Assembly (NCBI RefSeq): GCF_012295525.1
Contig: NZ_CP051167.1
Coordinates: 4,323,501 to 4,387,500, forward strand
DNA length: 64,000 bases
Direction of reading: 5' to 3'
DNA from: Oxynema aestuarii AP17
GTDB taxonomy: Bacteria; Cyanobacteriota; Cyanobacteriia; Cyanobacteriales; Laspinemataceae
How positions within the stretch are numbered: position 1 is the first letter of the stretch; each line of letters begins with the position of its first letter. Made by a program: the position numbers and the translations under genes. Of the stretch, positions 46,547 to 56,040 are shown in pieces. The notes under the pieces were generated by a model that saw nothing but the letters and a program-made list of their open reading frames with translations, did no database searches and was not told where the DNA came from.

Positions 46547-47812
46547 ATGCTGACCATGAACTACACTTACCGAATCTATCCAAATGTCGTACAGCAGACT
46601 GAACTGCTGTCGTGGCTTGAGACGTGCAGAGGCGTATATAACTACGCTTTGCGCGAACTCAAGGATTGGATTGCTTCGCGTAAGTGTTCGGTAGACCGAT
46701 GCTCGCTGGAAAAGGAATACATCATTCCCGCCGATGAGCCATTTCCGTCCTACCACCGTCAGCAGAACAACCTGCCCAAAGCGAAGAAGCAATTCCCGCA
46801 CTTGGGTAAGGTGCATTCTCAGGTGTTGCAGAACACAATTCGTAGACTGCACGATACCTGGGAAGCCTTTAAGAAACGGGGACATGGATTCCCGCGTTTC
46901 AAAAAGTTCGGTCAATTCAAATCCTTTCTATTTCCCCAATTCAAGCACAATCCCATCAATGGCTTCACAATCAAGTTGCCAAAGTTAGGGGAAATACCCA
47001 TGAACCTGCATCGTCCCATCCCTGACGGGTTCAAGGTAAAACAGGTAAGGGTACTGTCCAGGGTACGGGGTACACAATGGTATGTTGTCGTCACGATTGA
47101 ATCGGATATATCGGTTCCCGATGTCCCGGTTCACGGTCGGGCGATCGGGATTGATCTGGGATTGCAGCGATTCTTGACCGCTTCCGATGGCTCTTTCCAA
47201 GAGCGACCCAAGTTTTTCAAGTCGATGCAACGCAAGCTGAAATTGCTGCAACGCAGAGCGGCACGAAAACAGAAGGGTTCTCAAAACTGGGAGAAGGCGC
47301 AAATCGAAGTGGCTAGAATGCACCATCGCATTGCCAATCGTCGTAAAGATTTCCATCTGAAAACGGCTCATCAGCTTTGCGATCGGGCGCAAACTATCTT
47401 TGCAGAAGATCTCAACGTCACGGGGTTGACGAGAGGAATGCTGCGAAAAGATTGTGTAGATGCCGCCTTCGGACAATTTCTGTCTCTGACAGAATGGGTG
47501 TGCTGGAAACGGGGAGTGTACTTTGCCAAAGTCAATCCCAACGGCACCAGTCAAACCTGTCCATCCTGCCTTGCTACGGTGAGCAAGGGGTTGGAAGTCA
47601 GAGAGCATCATTGTCCTGAGTGTGGGTATCGGACTCATCGCGACCATGCCGCCGCAGAGATGGTTTTGGATCGTGGACTAGAGAATGTAGTAGCCCAGGG
47701 ACTCTGGGGAACGGAAACAGCCTGTCAAGTCGGTCTGTCGGGGGTCTATGACCTAGATAAGTGGCGTGGGGCAGGAATACCCAATCGTGAGGCTGGGAAG
47801 CCCGCGCTGTAA
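46547..47812 (+). CDS. tnpB: TnpB, RNA-guided nuclease of an IS200/IS605 element
   Basis: A 421-residue TnpB. The N-terminal wedge/REC-like part begins YTYRIYPNVVQQTELLSWLE. The RuvC-like site is intact: Asp203 in AIGIDLGLQ, Glu287 in FAEDLNV, Asp366 in HRDHAAAEMV. A zinc finger lies between the last two (CPSC 338-341, CPEC 356-359). The protein is therefore probably active as an omega-RNA-guided DNA nuclease that promotes element retention. The ATG at 46547 is used; an internal Met4 is possible. Its 3' end overlaps the element's right end, where the guide RNA is expected. Confidence 0.95.
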   Translation: MLTMNYTYRIYPNVVQQTELLSWLETCRGVYNYALRELKDWIASRKCSVDRCSLEKEYIIPADEPFPSYHRQQNNLPKAKKQFPHLGKVHSQVLQNTIRRLHDTWEAFKKRGHGFPRFKKFGQFKSFLFPQFKHNPINGFTIKLPKLGEIPMNLHRPIPDGFKVKQVRVLSRVRGTQWYVVVTIESDISVPDVPVHGRAIGIDLGLQRFLTASDGSFQERPKFFKSMQRKLKLLQRRAARKQKGSQNWEKAQIEVARMHHRIANRRKDFHLKTAHQLCDRAQTIFAEDLNVTGLTRGMLRKDCVDAAFGQFLSLTEWVCWKRGVYFAKVNPNGTSQTCPSCLATVSKGLEVREHHCPECGYRTHRDHAAAEMVLDRGLENVVAQGLWGTETACQVGLSGVYDLDKWRGAGIPNREAGKPAL

Positions 47813-47841
47813 TCTTTGATTCAGCATCGGGAGGATGTCAC
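47690..47841 (+). ncRNA. Candidate omega RNA (reRNA)
   Basis: In IS200/IS605 elements the guide RNA is made from the 3' part of tnpB through the right end, and the guide is the flanking DNA just beyond it. Here the scaffold would end at GGGAGGATGTCAC (47841), and the guide would be read from the ACTTACC... flank. The 5' limit is a guess. Confidence 0.4.
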
Positions 47842-47899
47842 ACTTACCTTTAGACTTACTAAATCTTAAACAGAATTCTAGATCGGGATTCGACAAAGA

Positions 47900-48892
47900 A
47901 TGACATCTGATAAAATCCGCCAACGCTCCGACCTCTTAAATACTCAAGTCATTACCCGCAACACGGGCAAGCGCCTCGGCGTGGTAAAAGAGTTATTGGT
48001 AGACATCGATCGGCGGGAAGTCGTGGCTCTCGGCTTGAGAGACAACCTACTCGCGATCGCCGGAATGCCGCGCTTTATGCTGCTCGACAGCATCCAGCAA
48101 ATAGGGGACGTCATCCTCGTCGAAGACGAAAATGTCATCGAAGATGTTGACGTAGAATCTTATAGCAGTCTCATTAACAGCGAAGTCATTACTGAAAACG
48201 GCGAACTGCTCGGTAAAGTTAGAGGCTTCAAGTTTAACGTCGAAACCGGGGAAGTGGTTTCGATCGTGATCGCCGCCTTGGGACTGCCGCAAATTCCCGA
48301 CCAGGCGATCAGTACTTACGAGTTACCCGTCGAGGAAGTCGTCAGTAGCGGCCCCAATCGCCTGATCGTCTTTGAAGGCGCCGAAGACCGCATCACTCAG
48401 CTCACCGTGGGGGTGTTGGAACGCCTCGGAATCGGCGAACCCCCCTGGGCGAGAGAAGCGGAAGACGAATATTTGATGCCCACCGCCAGTCCGGAAAACC
48501 GCCTGGGAACGGGGGCTCGAACCCCCGCCCCGGAACCCGTACGATCGCCCGCCCGGGTGGTCGAGGAGGTCTGGGACGAAGACCAAGCCTGGGAACAACC
48601 CGCCCCGGAACCCCTGCGCCAACCGGAACCGGAACCGATTTATTACGAGGATGAAGTCGCCGAGGAAAATTGGAGTGAAGCGACGAAGGACGATCGCTAT
48701 TACGACGAACCCTATGGCGAACCTGTCTATGGCGAGGCTTACGAAGAAGTCGAATATGACGAGGATTACGACGAAGATGTAGAAGGGGACGCCTGGGCCG
48801 ACGAAGGGGCGGATAAGCCCTACACGCCCCCTCGGGTGAATATCCCCGAAAAAACGAAAACGACTCAGTACGAGGAAGAACCGGGCTATTAA
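47900..48892 (+). CDS. PRC-barrel protein with acidic tail
   Basis: A 330-residue protein with two PRC-barrel domains: RQRSDLLNTQVITRNTGKRL to about residue 75, and YSSLINSEVITENGELLGKV to about residue 150. PRC barrels bind protein partners or RNA in photosynthetic and ribosome-maturation proteins. The C-terminal 150 residues are low-complexity, rich in Pro, Glu, Asp and Tyr, with YDEDYDED, so they are disordered and highly acidic. Orthologues with this layout are common in cyanobacteria; the function is not established. It starts 59 bp after the TnpB right end, so the element inserted close to its promoter. Confidence 0.88.
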   Translation: MTSDKIRQRSDLLNTQVITRNTGKRLGVVKELLVDIDRREVVALGLRDNLLAIAGMPRFMLLDSIQQIGDVILVEDENVIEDVDVESYSSLINSEVITENGELLGKVRGFKFNVETGEVVSIVIAALGLPQIPDQAISTYELPVEEVVSSGPNRLIVFEGAEDRITQLTVGVLERLGIGEPPWAREAEDEYLMPTASPENRLGTGARTPAPEPVRSPARVVEEVWDEDQAWEQPAPEPLRQPEPEPIYYEDEVAEENWSEATKDDRYYDEPYGEPVYGEAYEEVEYDEDYDEDVEGDAWADEGADKPYTPPRVNIPEKTKTTQYEEEPGY

Positions 48893-49036
48893 TCGGTGCT
48901 GAGATAATCCTCGCTTCCCCTGCCGTTGCCGCGCGAATGTCGCAGTACAATAAGGAGACATTCGGGAGATGACGGCCTTTTTATGCGCCTCGGTCTTCCC
49001 CGGATCTCAAATGCAATTATTTCGTTGATGAGGCAA

Positions 49037-49264
49037 ATGTTGGATTCCACTCTGTTCGTTTTATTGTTATATGCCGGACTTGGCGGGGCTTACTTGCTCG
49101 TGATTCCGGGATTGACTTATTTTTACCTGCAACGGCGCTGGTACGTGGTTAGTTCGGTGGAACGGGTCTTTATGTACCTGTTGGTGTTTTTATTCTTCCC
49201 GGGAATGTTGTTGCTCTCTCCCTTTTTGAATTTTCGACCGAAGCGCCGCGAAATTGGCGCCTAA
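49037..49264 (+). CDS. ndhL: NAD(P)H-quinone oxidoreductase subunit L
   Basis: A 75-residue thylakoid membrane subunit of the NDH-1 complex, which carries cyclic electron flow, respiration and CO2 uptake. The start at 49037 ([15 protein letters not shown]) gives the usual NdhL length; the frame opens further upstream from 48926, but those residues are not family-like. ATG at 49028 is an alternative. The family core is clear: [22 protein letters not shown], then [20 protein letters not shown] and the C-terminal [17 protein letters not shown]3007 and trpA follow on the same strand, the usual cyanobacterial order. Confidence 0.93.
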   Translation: MLDSTLFVLLLYAGLGGAYLLVIPGLTYFYLQRRWYVVSSVERVFMYLLVFLFFPGMLLLSPFLNFRPKRREIGA

Positions 49265-49282
49265 ATTGACGGGAAAAGTAAG

Positions 49283-49319
49283 GCGGCGATCGCCAAAAAG
49301 GGACTCGCCGCTATTGTTT
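49283..49319 (+). terminator. Terminator after ndhL
   Basis: GCGGCGA (49283-49289) pairs with TCGCCGC (49305-49311) and is followed by TATTGTTTT. A HIP1 site lies at the base of the stem. Confidence 0.5.
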
Positions 49320-49359
49320 TGTCAATTTTTACCTGGAACGATCTAGTCAGTGGGGTGTC

Positions 49360-49659
49360 ATGCGACGGATTGATGCAATCGGAATTGGTTTGGGGATTTT
49401 CATCGCCGGGGGATTGGCGTATACGCTCCTGCAAGGGGCCGGATTCGATGCCACTTCTGCGGGAATTTGGAGCCAGTTACTTTTAGTTGGCGGATTGCTC
49501 GGTTGGTTGGCGAGTTACCTGTGGCGCGCGGTAAGCGGTAACATGACCTATCACCAGCAAGTGAAGGATTATGAGGAAGCGGTTTTAAATAAGCGCTTGG
49601 AGGAAATGTCCCCGGAAGAACTCGAACGCCTCCAGGCAGAAATCGAAGCCCAAGAGTAG
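49360..49659 (+). CDS. DUF3007 family membrane protein
   Basis: A 99-residue protein with two transmembrane helices (AIGIGLGIFIAGGLAYTLL; WSQLLLVGGLLGWLASYLWR) and a C-terminal charged helix containing GNMTYHQQVKDYEEAVLNKR and EEMSPEELERLQAEIE. This is the DUF3007 family of cyanobacteria and plastids, which sits next to ndhL in many genomes. A role in NDH-1 assembly has been suggested by that association, but I cannot confirm it from sequence. Confidence 0.9.
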   Translation: MRRIDAIGIGLGIFIAGGLAYTLLQGAGFDATSAGIWSQLLLVGGLLGWLASYLWRAVSGNMTYHQQVKDYEEAVLNKRLEEMSPEELERLQAEIEAQE

Positions 49660-49737
49660 GGAGTTTAGAGTTTAGAGCAGTTTTCACTGTTGGGCGGTAC
49701 ATTTCGATCCCCCTAAATCCGCTAAATCCCCCTAAAT

Positions 49738-49783
49738 CCCCCTTAAAAAGGGGGACTTTCACTGCCCCCCTTTTTAAGGGGGG
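49738..49783. repeat. REP-like double hairpin
   Basis: CCCCCTT-AAA-AAGGGGG (49738-49754) followed by CCCCCCTTTTTAAGGGGGG (49765-49783), within a GATCCCCCTAAATCC-rich segment. It is related to the element near 34200 and lies between DUF3007 and trpA, where TTTAGAGTTTAGAG-like tracts also occur. Confidence 0.8.
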
Positions 49784-49903
49784 TTGGGGGGATAACGGGG
49801 TTGGGGGGATCTTTGCCTCTTGTACCTCATGACAGTGCGAATTGCTGTAGAGTTGAAAGTTTAGAGTTGAAATGTTTAAAGTTTAGAATTTAAGTCTACA
49901 GGC

Positions 49904-50698
49904 ATGAAATCGGTTTCCCAGTGTTTTGAATCCCTCCGCCAACAACAGCAGTGTGCTTTGATTCCTTTTATTACGGCTGGCGATCCCGATTTGGAGACCA
50001 CCGCCAAAGCGTTAAAACTGCTCGATGACAAAGGCGCCGACGCGATCGAACTCGGCGTGCCCTATTCCGACCCCCTGGCGGACGGTCCGGTGATTCAAGC
50101 GGCGGCGACACGGGCTTTGCGGCGTGGGACGCGCTTGGAGCAGGTCTTGGCGATGCTCGAACGGGTGACCCCGACGTTGCGGGCGCCGATTATTTTGTTT
50201 ACTTATTACAATCCGATTCTTTATCGCGGTATTGAGAGTTTTCTCAAAAGTGCGGCCCAAGCGGGGGTGAAAGGCTTGGTGGTTCCGGATTTGCCGTTAG
50301 AAGAGTCCGATGAGGTGCTCTCTCGGGCGGCGGAATGCGGGATTGAGGTGATTTTGTTGGTGGCGCCGACGAGTTCGGCGGACCGGATCGAGGCGATCGC
50401 CCATCAATCACAAGGGTTTATCTATTTGGTCAGCGTGACTGGGGTGACCGGAATGCGCGAACAAGTTCAGGCGCGGGTTCCAGATTTACTCGACCGGATT
50501 CGTTCCTATACGGACAAACCGATTGGGGTGGGTTTCGGCATTTCGGCGCCGGAACAAGCCCGTCAGGTGAAGGAATGGGGGGCCGATGCGGTGATCGTCG
50601 GCAGTGCGTTCGTCAAGCGCCTGGACGACCCCTCGCCGGAGGCGGGATTGGCGGCGGTGGGCGAGTTTTGCGCCAGTCTGAAGGCGGCGATCGCCTGA
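49904..50698 (+). CDS. trpA: Tryptophan synthase alpha chain
   Basis: A 264-residue TIM-barrel enzyme that cleaves indole-3-glycerol phosphate to indole and glyceraldehyde 3-phosphate and channels indole to TrpB. The catalytic residues Glu49 ([18 protein letters not shown]) and Asp60 fall at the classical numbers. Substrate and phosphate-binding segments are intact: [33 protein letters not shown], and [14 protein letters not shown] at 49904. As usual in cyanobacteria it is not next to trpB and lies by ndhL-DUF3007. Confidence 0.98.
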   Translation: MKSVSQCFESLRQQQQCALIPFITAGDPDLETTAKALKLLDDKGADAIELGVPYSDPLADGPVIQAAATRALRRGTRLEQVLAMLERVTPTLRAPIILFTYYNPILYRGIESFLKSAAQAGVKGLVVPDLPLEESDEVLSRAAECGIEVILLVAPTSSADRIEAIAHQSQGFIYLVSVTGVTGMREQVQARVPDLLDRIRSYTDKPIGVGFGISAPEQARQVKEWGADAVIVGSAFVKRLDDPSPEAGLAAVGEFCASLKAAIA

Positions 50699-50724
50699 CC
50701 CGGACCCGCACCCCGCGCCAATAA

Positions 50725-50756
50725 CCTCCCCGACGTGAAGCGATGGCGTGGGGAGG
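50725..50756 (+). terminator. Hairpin after trpA
   Basis: CCTCCCC (50725-50731) pairs with GGGGAGG (50750-50756). No T-run follows; it lies between the convergent trpA and DUF760 genes and could serve both. Confidence 0.45.
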
Positions 50757-50811
50757 CGATCCAATGGCGGGAACGGTGGGGATTCTCCAGGGAGATCCTT
50801 GGGGGTCGCCG

Positions 50812-51156
50812 TTAGTCTTCTGCGGAATCGCTGGCGATCGAGCCGATCCCTCCGAGGTTTTCGTCGAGGTGCATCCGTTGTTCCATTTTGTGCAGGAAGT
50901 AGCCTGTCATCATGGCGGAGGCGAGCAATCCGGCCAAATTTTCCCGGTTTGTGGTAATTTGGACGTCGAAGTTTTCCGACGGCAGGACGCCGACAAGCCC
51001 TTGCACGTTCTGAGAAATGATTTCTTTGATTTCCGGGCTGACGGTCTTGGCGACCCGCGCCAACACTTCCGGGGGTTGATCTTGTAAATATCTCAGGAGT
51101 GGGTTGACTTGCTCATCTTCAGAGTTGGAATACATAAAGTCCGGTTGATAAACCAT
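50812..51156 (-). CDS. DUF760 family protein
   Basis: A 114-residue soluble protein typical of cyanobacteria and plastids. The family blocks are VNPLLRYLQDQPPEVLARVA, SPEIKEIISQNVQGLVG, LPSENFDVQITTNRENLAGL and LASAMMTGYFLHKMEQRM. The last block in this family is often LLASAMMTGYFL, as here. An internal ATG (Met8, MYSNSEDEQ) is a possible alternative start. Plant homologues are linked to chloroplast protein turnover; bacterial function is not established. Confidence 0.88.
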   Translation of the reverse strand: MVYQPDFMYSNSEDEQVNPLLRYLQDQPPEVLARVAKTVSPEIKEIISQNVQGLVGVLPSENFDVQITTNRENLAGLLASAMMTGYFLHKMEQRMHLDENLGGIGSIASDSAED

Positions 51157-51752
51157 GAGACCCCTAAGTCTTTGACTTGCTTGCTGTCTACTGTAAACGA
51201 TCCTGGGAGTTTGGCAGGGTTGCCCTCATCCTCGGCGGCACGTTTTTCTCGTTACGTTGCGTTCAAGTTGCATTAACTACATAAAGATTAACAAATTGCC
51301 CGGCGATCGAGCAACCTGGGACAATTCCCTTGCAAGGGTCATATCCCGTTGAAAGAGAAATATTTTTGCAGATTAGTTGCAGCGACCCAGCGATCGCCGC
51401 CATACCTTAAAGACTGTAAAGGCAGGGGTTACGCCCCTTCGGTCGGTGGGGGAAATGGACAGTCTAAAATCAAAAAGGGTAAGGCCCGCCCGGGCGATCG
51501 CCGCCAGGGGGCCGCACGATCTTGGCAAAACTCGCCGAATCTTTGCCAAATTTTTACAAATGCAGGGGCGATCGCCCTCCCGGTAACTCCCCCGAGAAAG
51601 TGGTTGACTTTTCCCGGGCGATCGCCCATAATGAGGATCGCTTTGTCCGGACGACTGTGGCTGACTCAGTTAAAGAGCGCGGCAACAGGCGTAATGACAA
51701 AGTCAGGACGACACCCAGATCGACTGCTCCTATAGACGGAAGGCGATCGTTC
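51157..51752. other. Intergenic region before tRNA-Leu
   Basis: About 600 bp, HIP1-rich, with short overlapping open frames on both strands that show no family features. No promoter stands out; a TATAGA near 51731 is a weak -10 candidate for the tRNA. Confidence 0.45.
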
Positions 51753-52066
51753 GGGGGCGTGGCGGAATGGTAGACGCTACGGACTTAGAAAACTGAGCCT
51801 TAGTGGAGAAATCCATTAAGTGACCGCTCTCAAATTCAGGGAAACCTAACTCTGGCAACAGACAAGGCAATCCTGAGCCAAGCCGAGAGATGTAAGATGC
51901 TTGAGGAAGGTGCAGAGACTCGACGGGAGCTACCCTAACGTTAAGCCGAGGGTAAAGGGAGAGTCCAATTCTCAAAACCCCCTGGCGGGGCAGTAGCGAA
52001 AGCTGCGGGAGAATGAAAATCCGTTGGCTGGTGACAGCCGTGAGGGTTCAAGTCCCTCCGCCCCCA
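51753..52066 (+). tRNA. trnL-UAA: tRNA-Leu(UAA) with group I intron
   Basis: The 5' exon is 51753-51786 and the 3' exon 52016-52066. Acceptor arms GGGGGCG and CGCCCCC pair perfectly, with discriminator A; CCA is not encoded. The anticodon stem is ACGGA/TCCGT with loop CTTAAAA, and the anticodon UAA is split after the U. A long variable arm (GGCTG...CAGCC) and T arm GAGGGTTCAAGTCCCTC are typical of tRNA-Leu. This is the ancient intron position shared by cyanobacteria and plastids. Confidence 0.95.
51787..52015 (+). ncRNA. Group I intron in trnL(UAA)
   Basis: A 229-nt intron without an ORF. Conserved core elements are visible: P-element CAGGGAAACCTAA (51837-51849), GACAAGGCAATCCTGAGCC (P4/P6), GGTGCAGAGACTCGACGGG (the R/S-like core, P7 and P3), and the terminal G at 52015. 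The 5' splice site follows the U of the P1 helix. It should self-splice. Confidence 0.93.
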
Positions 52067-52092
52067 TATATCGTATAAAGATCGACAGATTG

Positions 52093-52124
52093 AAGCCCAC
52101 CGAAGTTTTTCGGTGGGCTTTCCC
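52093..52124 (+). terminator. Terminator of the tRNA-Leu gene
   Basis: AAGCCCACCG (52093-52102) pairs with CGGTGGGCTT (52111-52120) around AAGTTTTT, followed by TCCC. Confidence 0.65.
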
Positions 52125-52142
52125 GTCGCCAATTTCCGGTAG

Positions 52143-52163
52143 GGACACGGCATTGCCGTGTCC
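52143..52163. repeat. GGACACGGCA-type palindrome
   Basis: GGACACGGCA-T-TGCCGTGTCC is a perfect inverted repeat. About 40 bp further on, a partial copy of the GTAGGGGTTTGGT element seen at 34154 occurs. Confidence 0.75.
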
Positions 52164-52253
52164 TTCCCCAAAAACTGTTCGTCGAGAAAATCTCAAAAAA
52201 CCTGTAGGGGTTTGGTAAGCAAACCCTCGACACCATAGAAACAATGAGAGTCT

Positions 52254-55200
52254 GGTAGGGTGTGTTAGGCGGCGATGATTTGTGATTTCCCAGGGTTAAT
52301 TTATCTGTCCGCCATAACGCACCATTTTCTAATTCTTTCGCTAATTCTAAGAATTGGTGCGTTACGCGGGAATGTAATTTACTGGACTTTCCCCGGATGT
52401 TTTTGCCCGCTAACGCACCCTACCAAAACTTCATGGATACCCTCTTTAGTCTGGTAGGGTGTGTTAGGCGGCGATGATTTGTGATTTCCCAGGATTAATT
52501 TATCTGTCCGCCATAACGCACCATTTTCTAATTCTTTCGCTAATTCTAAGAATTGGTGCGTTACGCGGGAATGTAATTTACTGGACTTTCCCCGGATATT
52601 TTTGCCCGCTAACGCACCCTACCGAAACTTCATGGATACCCTCTTTAGTCTGGTAGGGTGTGTTAGGCGGCGATGATTTGTGATTTCCCAGGATTAATTT
52701 ATCTGTCCGCCATAACGCACCATTTTCTAATTCTAAGAATTGGTGCGTTACGCGGGAATGTAATTTACTGGACTTTCCCCGGATGTTTTTGCCCGCTAAC
52801 GCACCCTACCGAAACTTCATGGATACCCTCTTTAGTCTGGTAGGGTGTGTTAGGCGGCGATGATTTGTGATTTCCCAGGGTTAATTTATCTGTCCGCCAT
52901 AACGCACCATTTTCTAATTCTAAGAATTGGTGGGTTACGCGGGAATGTAATTTACTGGACTTTCCCCGGATGTTTTTGCCCACTAACGCACCCTACCGAA
53001 ACTTCATGGATACCCTCTTTAGTCTGGTAGGGTGTGTTAGGCGGCGATGATTTGTGATTTCCCAGGGTTAATTTATCTGTCCGCCATAACGCACCATTTT
53101 TTAATTCTTTCGCTAATTCTAAGAATTGGTGCGTTACGCGGGAATGTAATTTACTGGACTTTCCCCGGATGTTTTTGCCCGCTAACGCACCCTACCAAAA
53201 CTTCATGGATACCCTCTTTAGTCTGGTAGGGTGTGTTAGGCGGCGATGATTTGTGATTTCCCAGGGTTAATTTATCTGTCCGCCATAACGCACCATTTTT
53301 TAATTCTTTCCCCGGATGTTTTTGCCCGCTAACGCACCCTACCAAAACTTCATGGATACCCTCTTTAGTCTGGTAGGGTGTGTTAGGCGGCGATGATTTG
53401 TGATTTCCCAGGGTTAATTTATCTGTCCGCCATAACGCACCATTTTCTAATTCTAAGAATTGGTGGGTTACGCGGGAATGTAATTTACTGGACTTTCCCC
53501 GGATGTTTTTGCCCACTAACGCACCCTACCGAAACTTCATGGATACCCTCTTTAGTCTGGTAGGGTGTGTTAGGCGGCGATGATTTGTGATTTCCCAGGG
53601 TTAATTTATCTGTCCGCCATAACGCACCATTTTTTAATTCTTTCGCTAATTCTAAGAATTGGTGCGTTACGCGGGAATGTAATTTACTGGACTTTCCCCG
53701 GATGTTTTTGCCCGCTAACGCACCCTACCAAAACTTCATGGATACCCTCTTTAGTCTGGTAGGGTGTGTTAGGCGGCGATGATTTGTGATTTCCCAGGGT
53801 TAATTTATCTGTCCGCCATAACGCACCATTTTTTAATTCTTTCCCCGGATGTTTTTGCCCGCTAACGCACCCTACCAAAACTTCATGGATACCCTCTTTA
53901 GTCTGGTAGGGTGTGTTAGGCGGCGATGATTTGTGATTTCCCAGGGTTAATTTATCTGTCCGCCATAACGCACCATTTTCTAATTCTTTCGCTAATTCTA
54001 AGAATTGGTGCGTTACGCGGGAATGTAATTTACTGGACTTTCCCCGGATGTTTTTGCCCGCTAACGCACCCTACCAAAACTTCATGGATACCCTCTTTAG
54101 TCTGGTAGGGTGTGTTAGGCGGCGATGATTTGTGATTTCCCAGGGTTAATTTATCTGTCCGCCATAACGCACCATTTTTTAATTCTTTCGCTAATTCTAA
54201 GAATTGGTGCGTTACGCGGGAATGTAATTTACTGGACTTTCCCCGGATGTTTTTGCCCGCTAACGCACCCTACCAAAACTTCATGGATACCCTCTTTAGT
54301 CTGGTAGGGTGTGTTAGGCGGCGATGATTTGTGATTTCCCAGGGTTAATTTATCTGTCCGCCATAACGCACCATTTTCTAATTCTTTCGCTAATTCTAAG
54401 AATTGGTGCGTTACGCGGGAATGTAATTTACTGGACTTTCCCCGGATGTTTTTGCCCGCTAACGCACCCTACCAAAACTTCATGGATACCCTCTTTAGTC
54501 TGGTAGGGTGTGTTAGGCGGCGATGATTTGTGATTTCCCAGGGTTAATTTATCTGTCCGCCATAACGCACCATTTTTTAATTCTTTCGCTAATTCTAAGA
54601 ATTGGTGCGTTACGCGGGAATGTAATTTACTGGACTTTCCCCGGATGTTTTTGCCCGCTAACGCACCCTACCAAAACTTCATGGATACCCTCTTTAGTCT
54701 GGTAGGGTGTGTTAGGCGGCGATGATTTGTGATTTCCCAGGGTCAATTTATCTGTCCGCCATAACGCACCATTTTTTAATTCTTTCGCTAATTCTAAGAA
54801 TTGGTGCGTTACGCGGGAATGTAATTTACTGGACTTTCCCCGGATATTTTTGCCCGCTAACGCACCCTACCGAAACTTCATGGATACCCTCTTTAGTCTG
54901 GTAGGGTGTGTTAGGCGGCGATGATTTGTGATTTCCCAGGGTTAATTTATCTGTCCGCCATAACGCACCATTTTCTAATTCTTTCGCTAATTCTAAGAAT
55001 TGGTGCGTTACGCGGGAATGTAATTTACTGGACTTTCCCCGGATATTTTTGCCCGCTAACGCACCCTACCGAAACTTCATGGATACCCTCTTTAGTCTGG
55101 TAGGGTGTGTTAGGCGGCGATGATTTGTGATTTCCCAGGGTTAATTTATCTGTCCGCCATAACGCACCATTTTTTAATTCTTTCGCTAATTCTAAGAATT

Positions 55201-56036
55201 GGTGCGTTACGCGGGAATGTAATTTACTGGACTTTCCCCGGATGTTTTTGCCCGCTAACGCACCCTACCAAAACTTCATGGATACCCTCTTTAGTCTGGT
55301 AGGGTGTGTTAGGCGGCGATGATTTGTGATTTCCCAGGGTCAATTTATCTGTCCGCCATAACGCACCATTTTTTAATTCTTTCGCTAATTCTAAGAATTG
55401 GTGCGTTACGCGGGAATGTAATTTACTGGACTTTCCCCGGATATTTTTGCCCGCTAACGCACCCTACCGAAACTTCATGGATACCCTCTTTAGTCTGGTA
55501 GGGTGTGTTAGGCGGCGATGATTTGTGATTTCCCAGGGTTAATTTATCTGTCCGCCATAACGCACCATTTTTTAATTCTTTCGCTAATTCTAAGAATTGG
55601 TGCGTTACGCGGGAATGTAATTTACTGGACTTTCCCCGGATGTTTTTGCCCGCTAACGCACCCTACCAAAACTTCATGGATACCCTCTTTAGTCTGGTAG
55701 GGTGTGTTAGGCGGCGATGATTTGTGATTTCCCAGGGTTAATTTATCTGTCCGCCATAACGCACCATTTTTTAATTCTTTCGCTAATTCTAAGAATTGGT
55801 GCGTTACGCGGGAATGTAATTTACTGGACTTTCCCCGGATGTTTTTGCCCACTAACGCACCCTACCGAAACTTCATGGATACCCTCTTTAGTCTGGTAGG
55901 GTGTGTTAGGCGGCGATGATTTGTGATTTCCCAGGGTTAATTTATCTGTCCGCCATAACGCACCATTTTCTAATTCTAAGAATTGGTGGGTTACTGGACT
56001 TTCGCCGGATGTTTTTGCCCGCTAACGCACCCTACC
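52254..56036. repeat. Tandem array of 20 TIR-bounded units
   Basis: Each full unit is 199 bp: a 171-bp element bounded by GGTAGGGTGTGTTAG and CTAACGCACCCTACC, plus a 28-bp linker ending TTTAGTCT. Units start at 52254, 52453, 52652, 52839, 53026, 53225, 53372, 53559, 53758, 53905, 54104, and then every 199 bp to 55895. Units 3, 4 and 7 are 187 bp (12-bp deletion); units 6 and 9 are 147 bp (52-bp deletion); the last is cut short internally. Each also contains an inner TAACGCACCA/TGGTGCGTTA inverted pair, so each RNA would fold into nested hairpins. It looks like a MITE that expanded in tandem. The last unit runs straight into a truncated CRISPR repeat. Confidence 0.95.
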
Positions 56037-56040
56037 GAAA

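Larger units (their letters stand above)
46443..47841 (+). mobile_element. Solitary TnpB element of the IS200/IS605 group
   Basis: A tnpB gene followed by a typical right end: CCCGCGCT overlapping the stop codon, a hairpin, and the terminus GGGAGGATGTCAC (47829-47841). No tnpA transposase is present, as in IS1341-type elements, so movement would need a TnpA in trans. The left boundary could not be fixed; 46443 is only a limit set by the adjacent relic. Confidence 0.65.

Noticed and set aside
51349-51735. 128-codon ORF upstream of tRNA-Leu
   Set aside because: Composition is dominated by HIP1-like codons; it overlaps other frames and shows no domain.
52275-55899. Repeated 60-codon ORFs (MICDFPG...) in each tandem unit
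   Set aside because: They are a by-product of the 199-bp repeat. There is no good ribosome site, the reverse strand is equally open, and the sequence is dictated by the inverted ends and inner hairpins.
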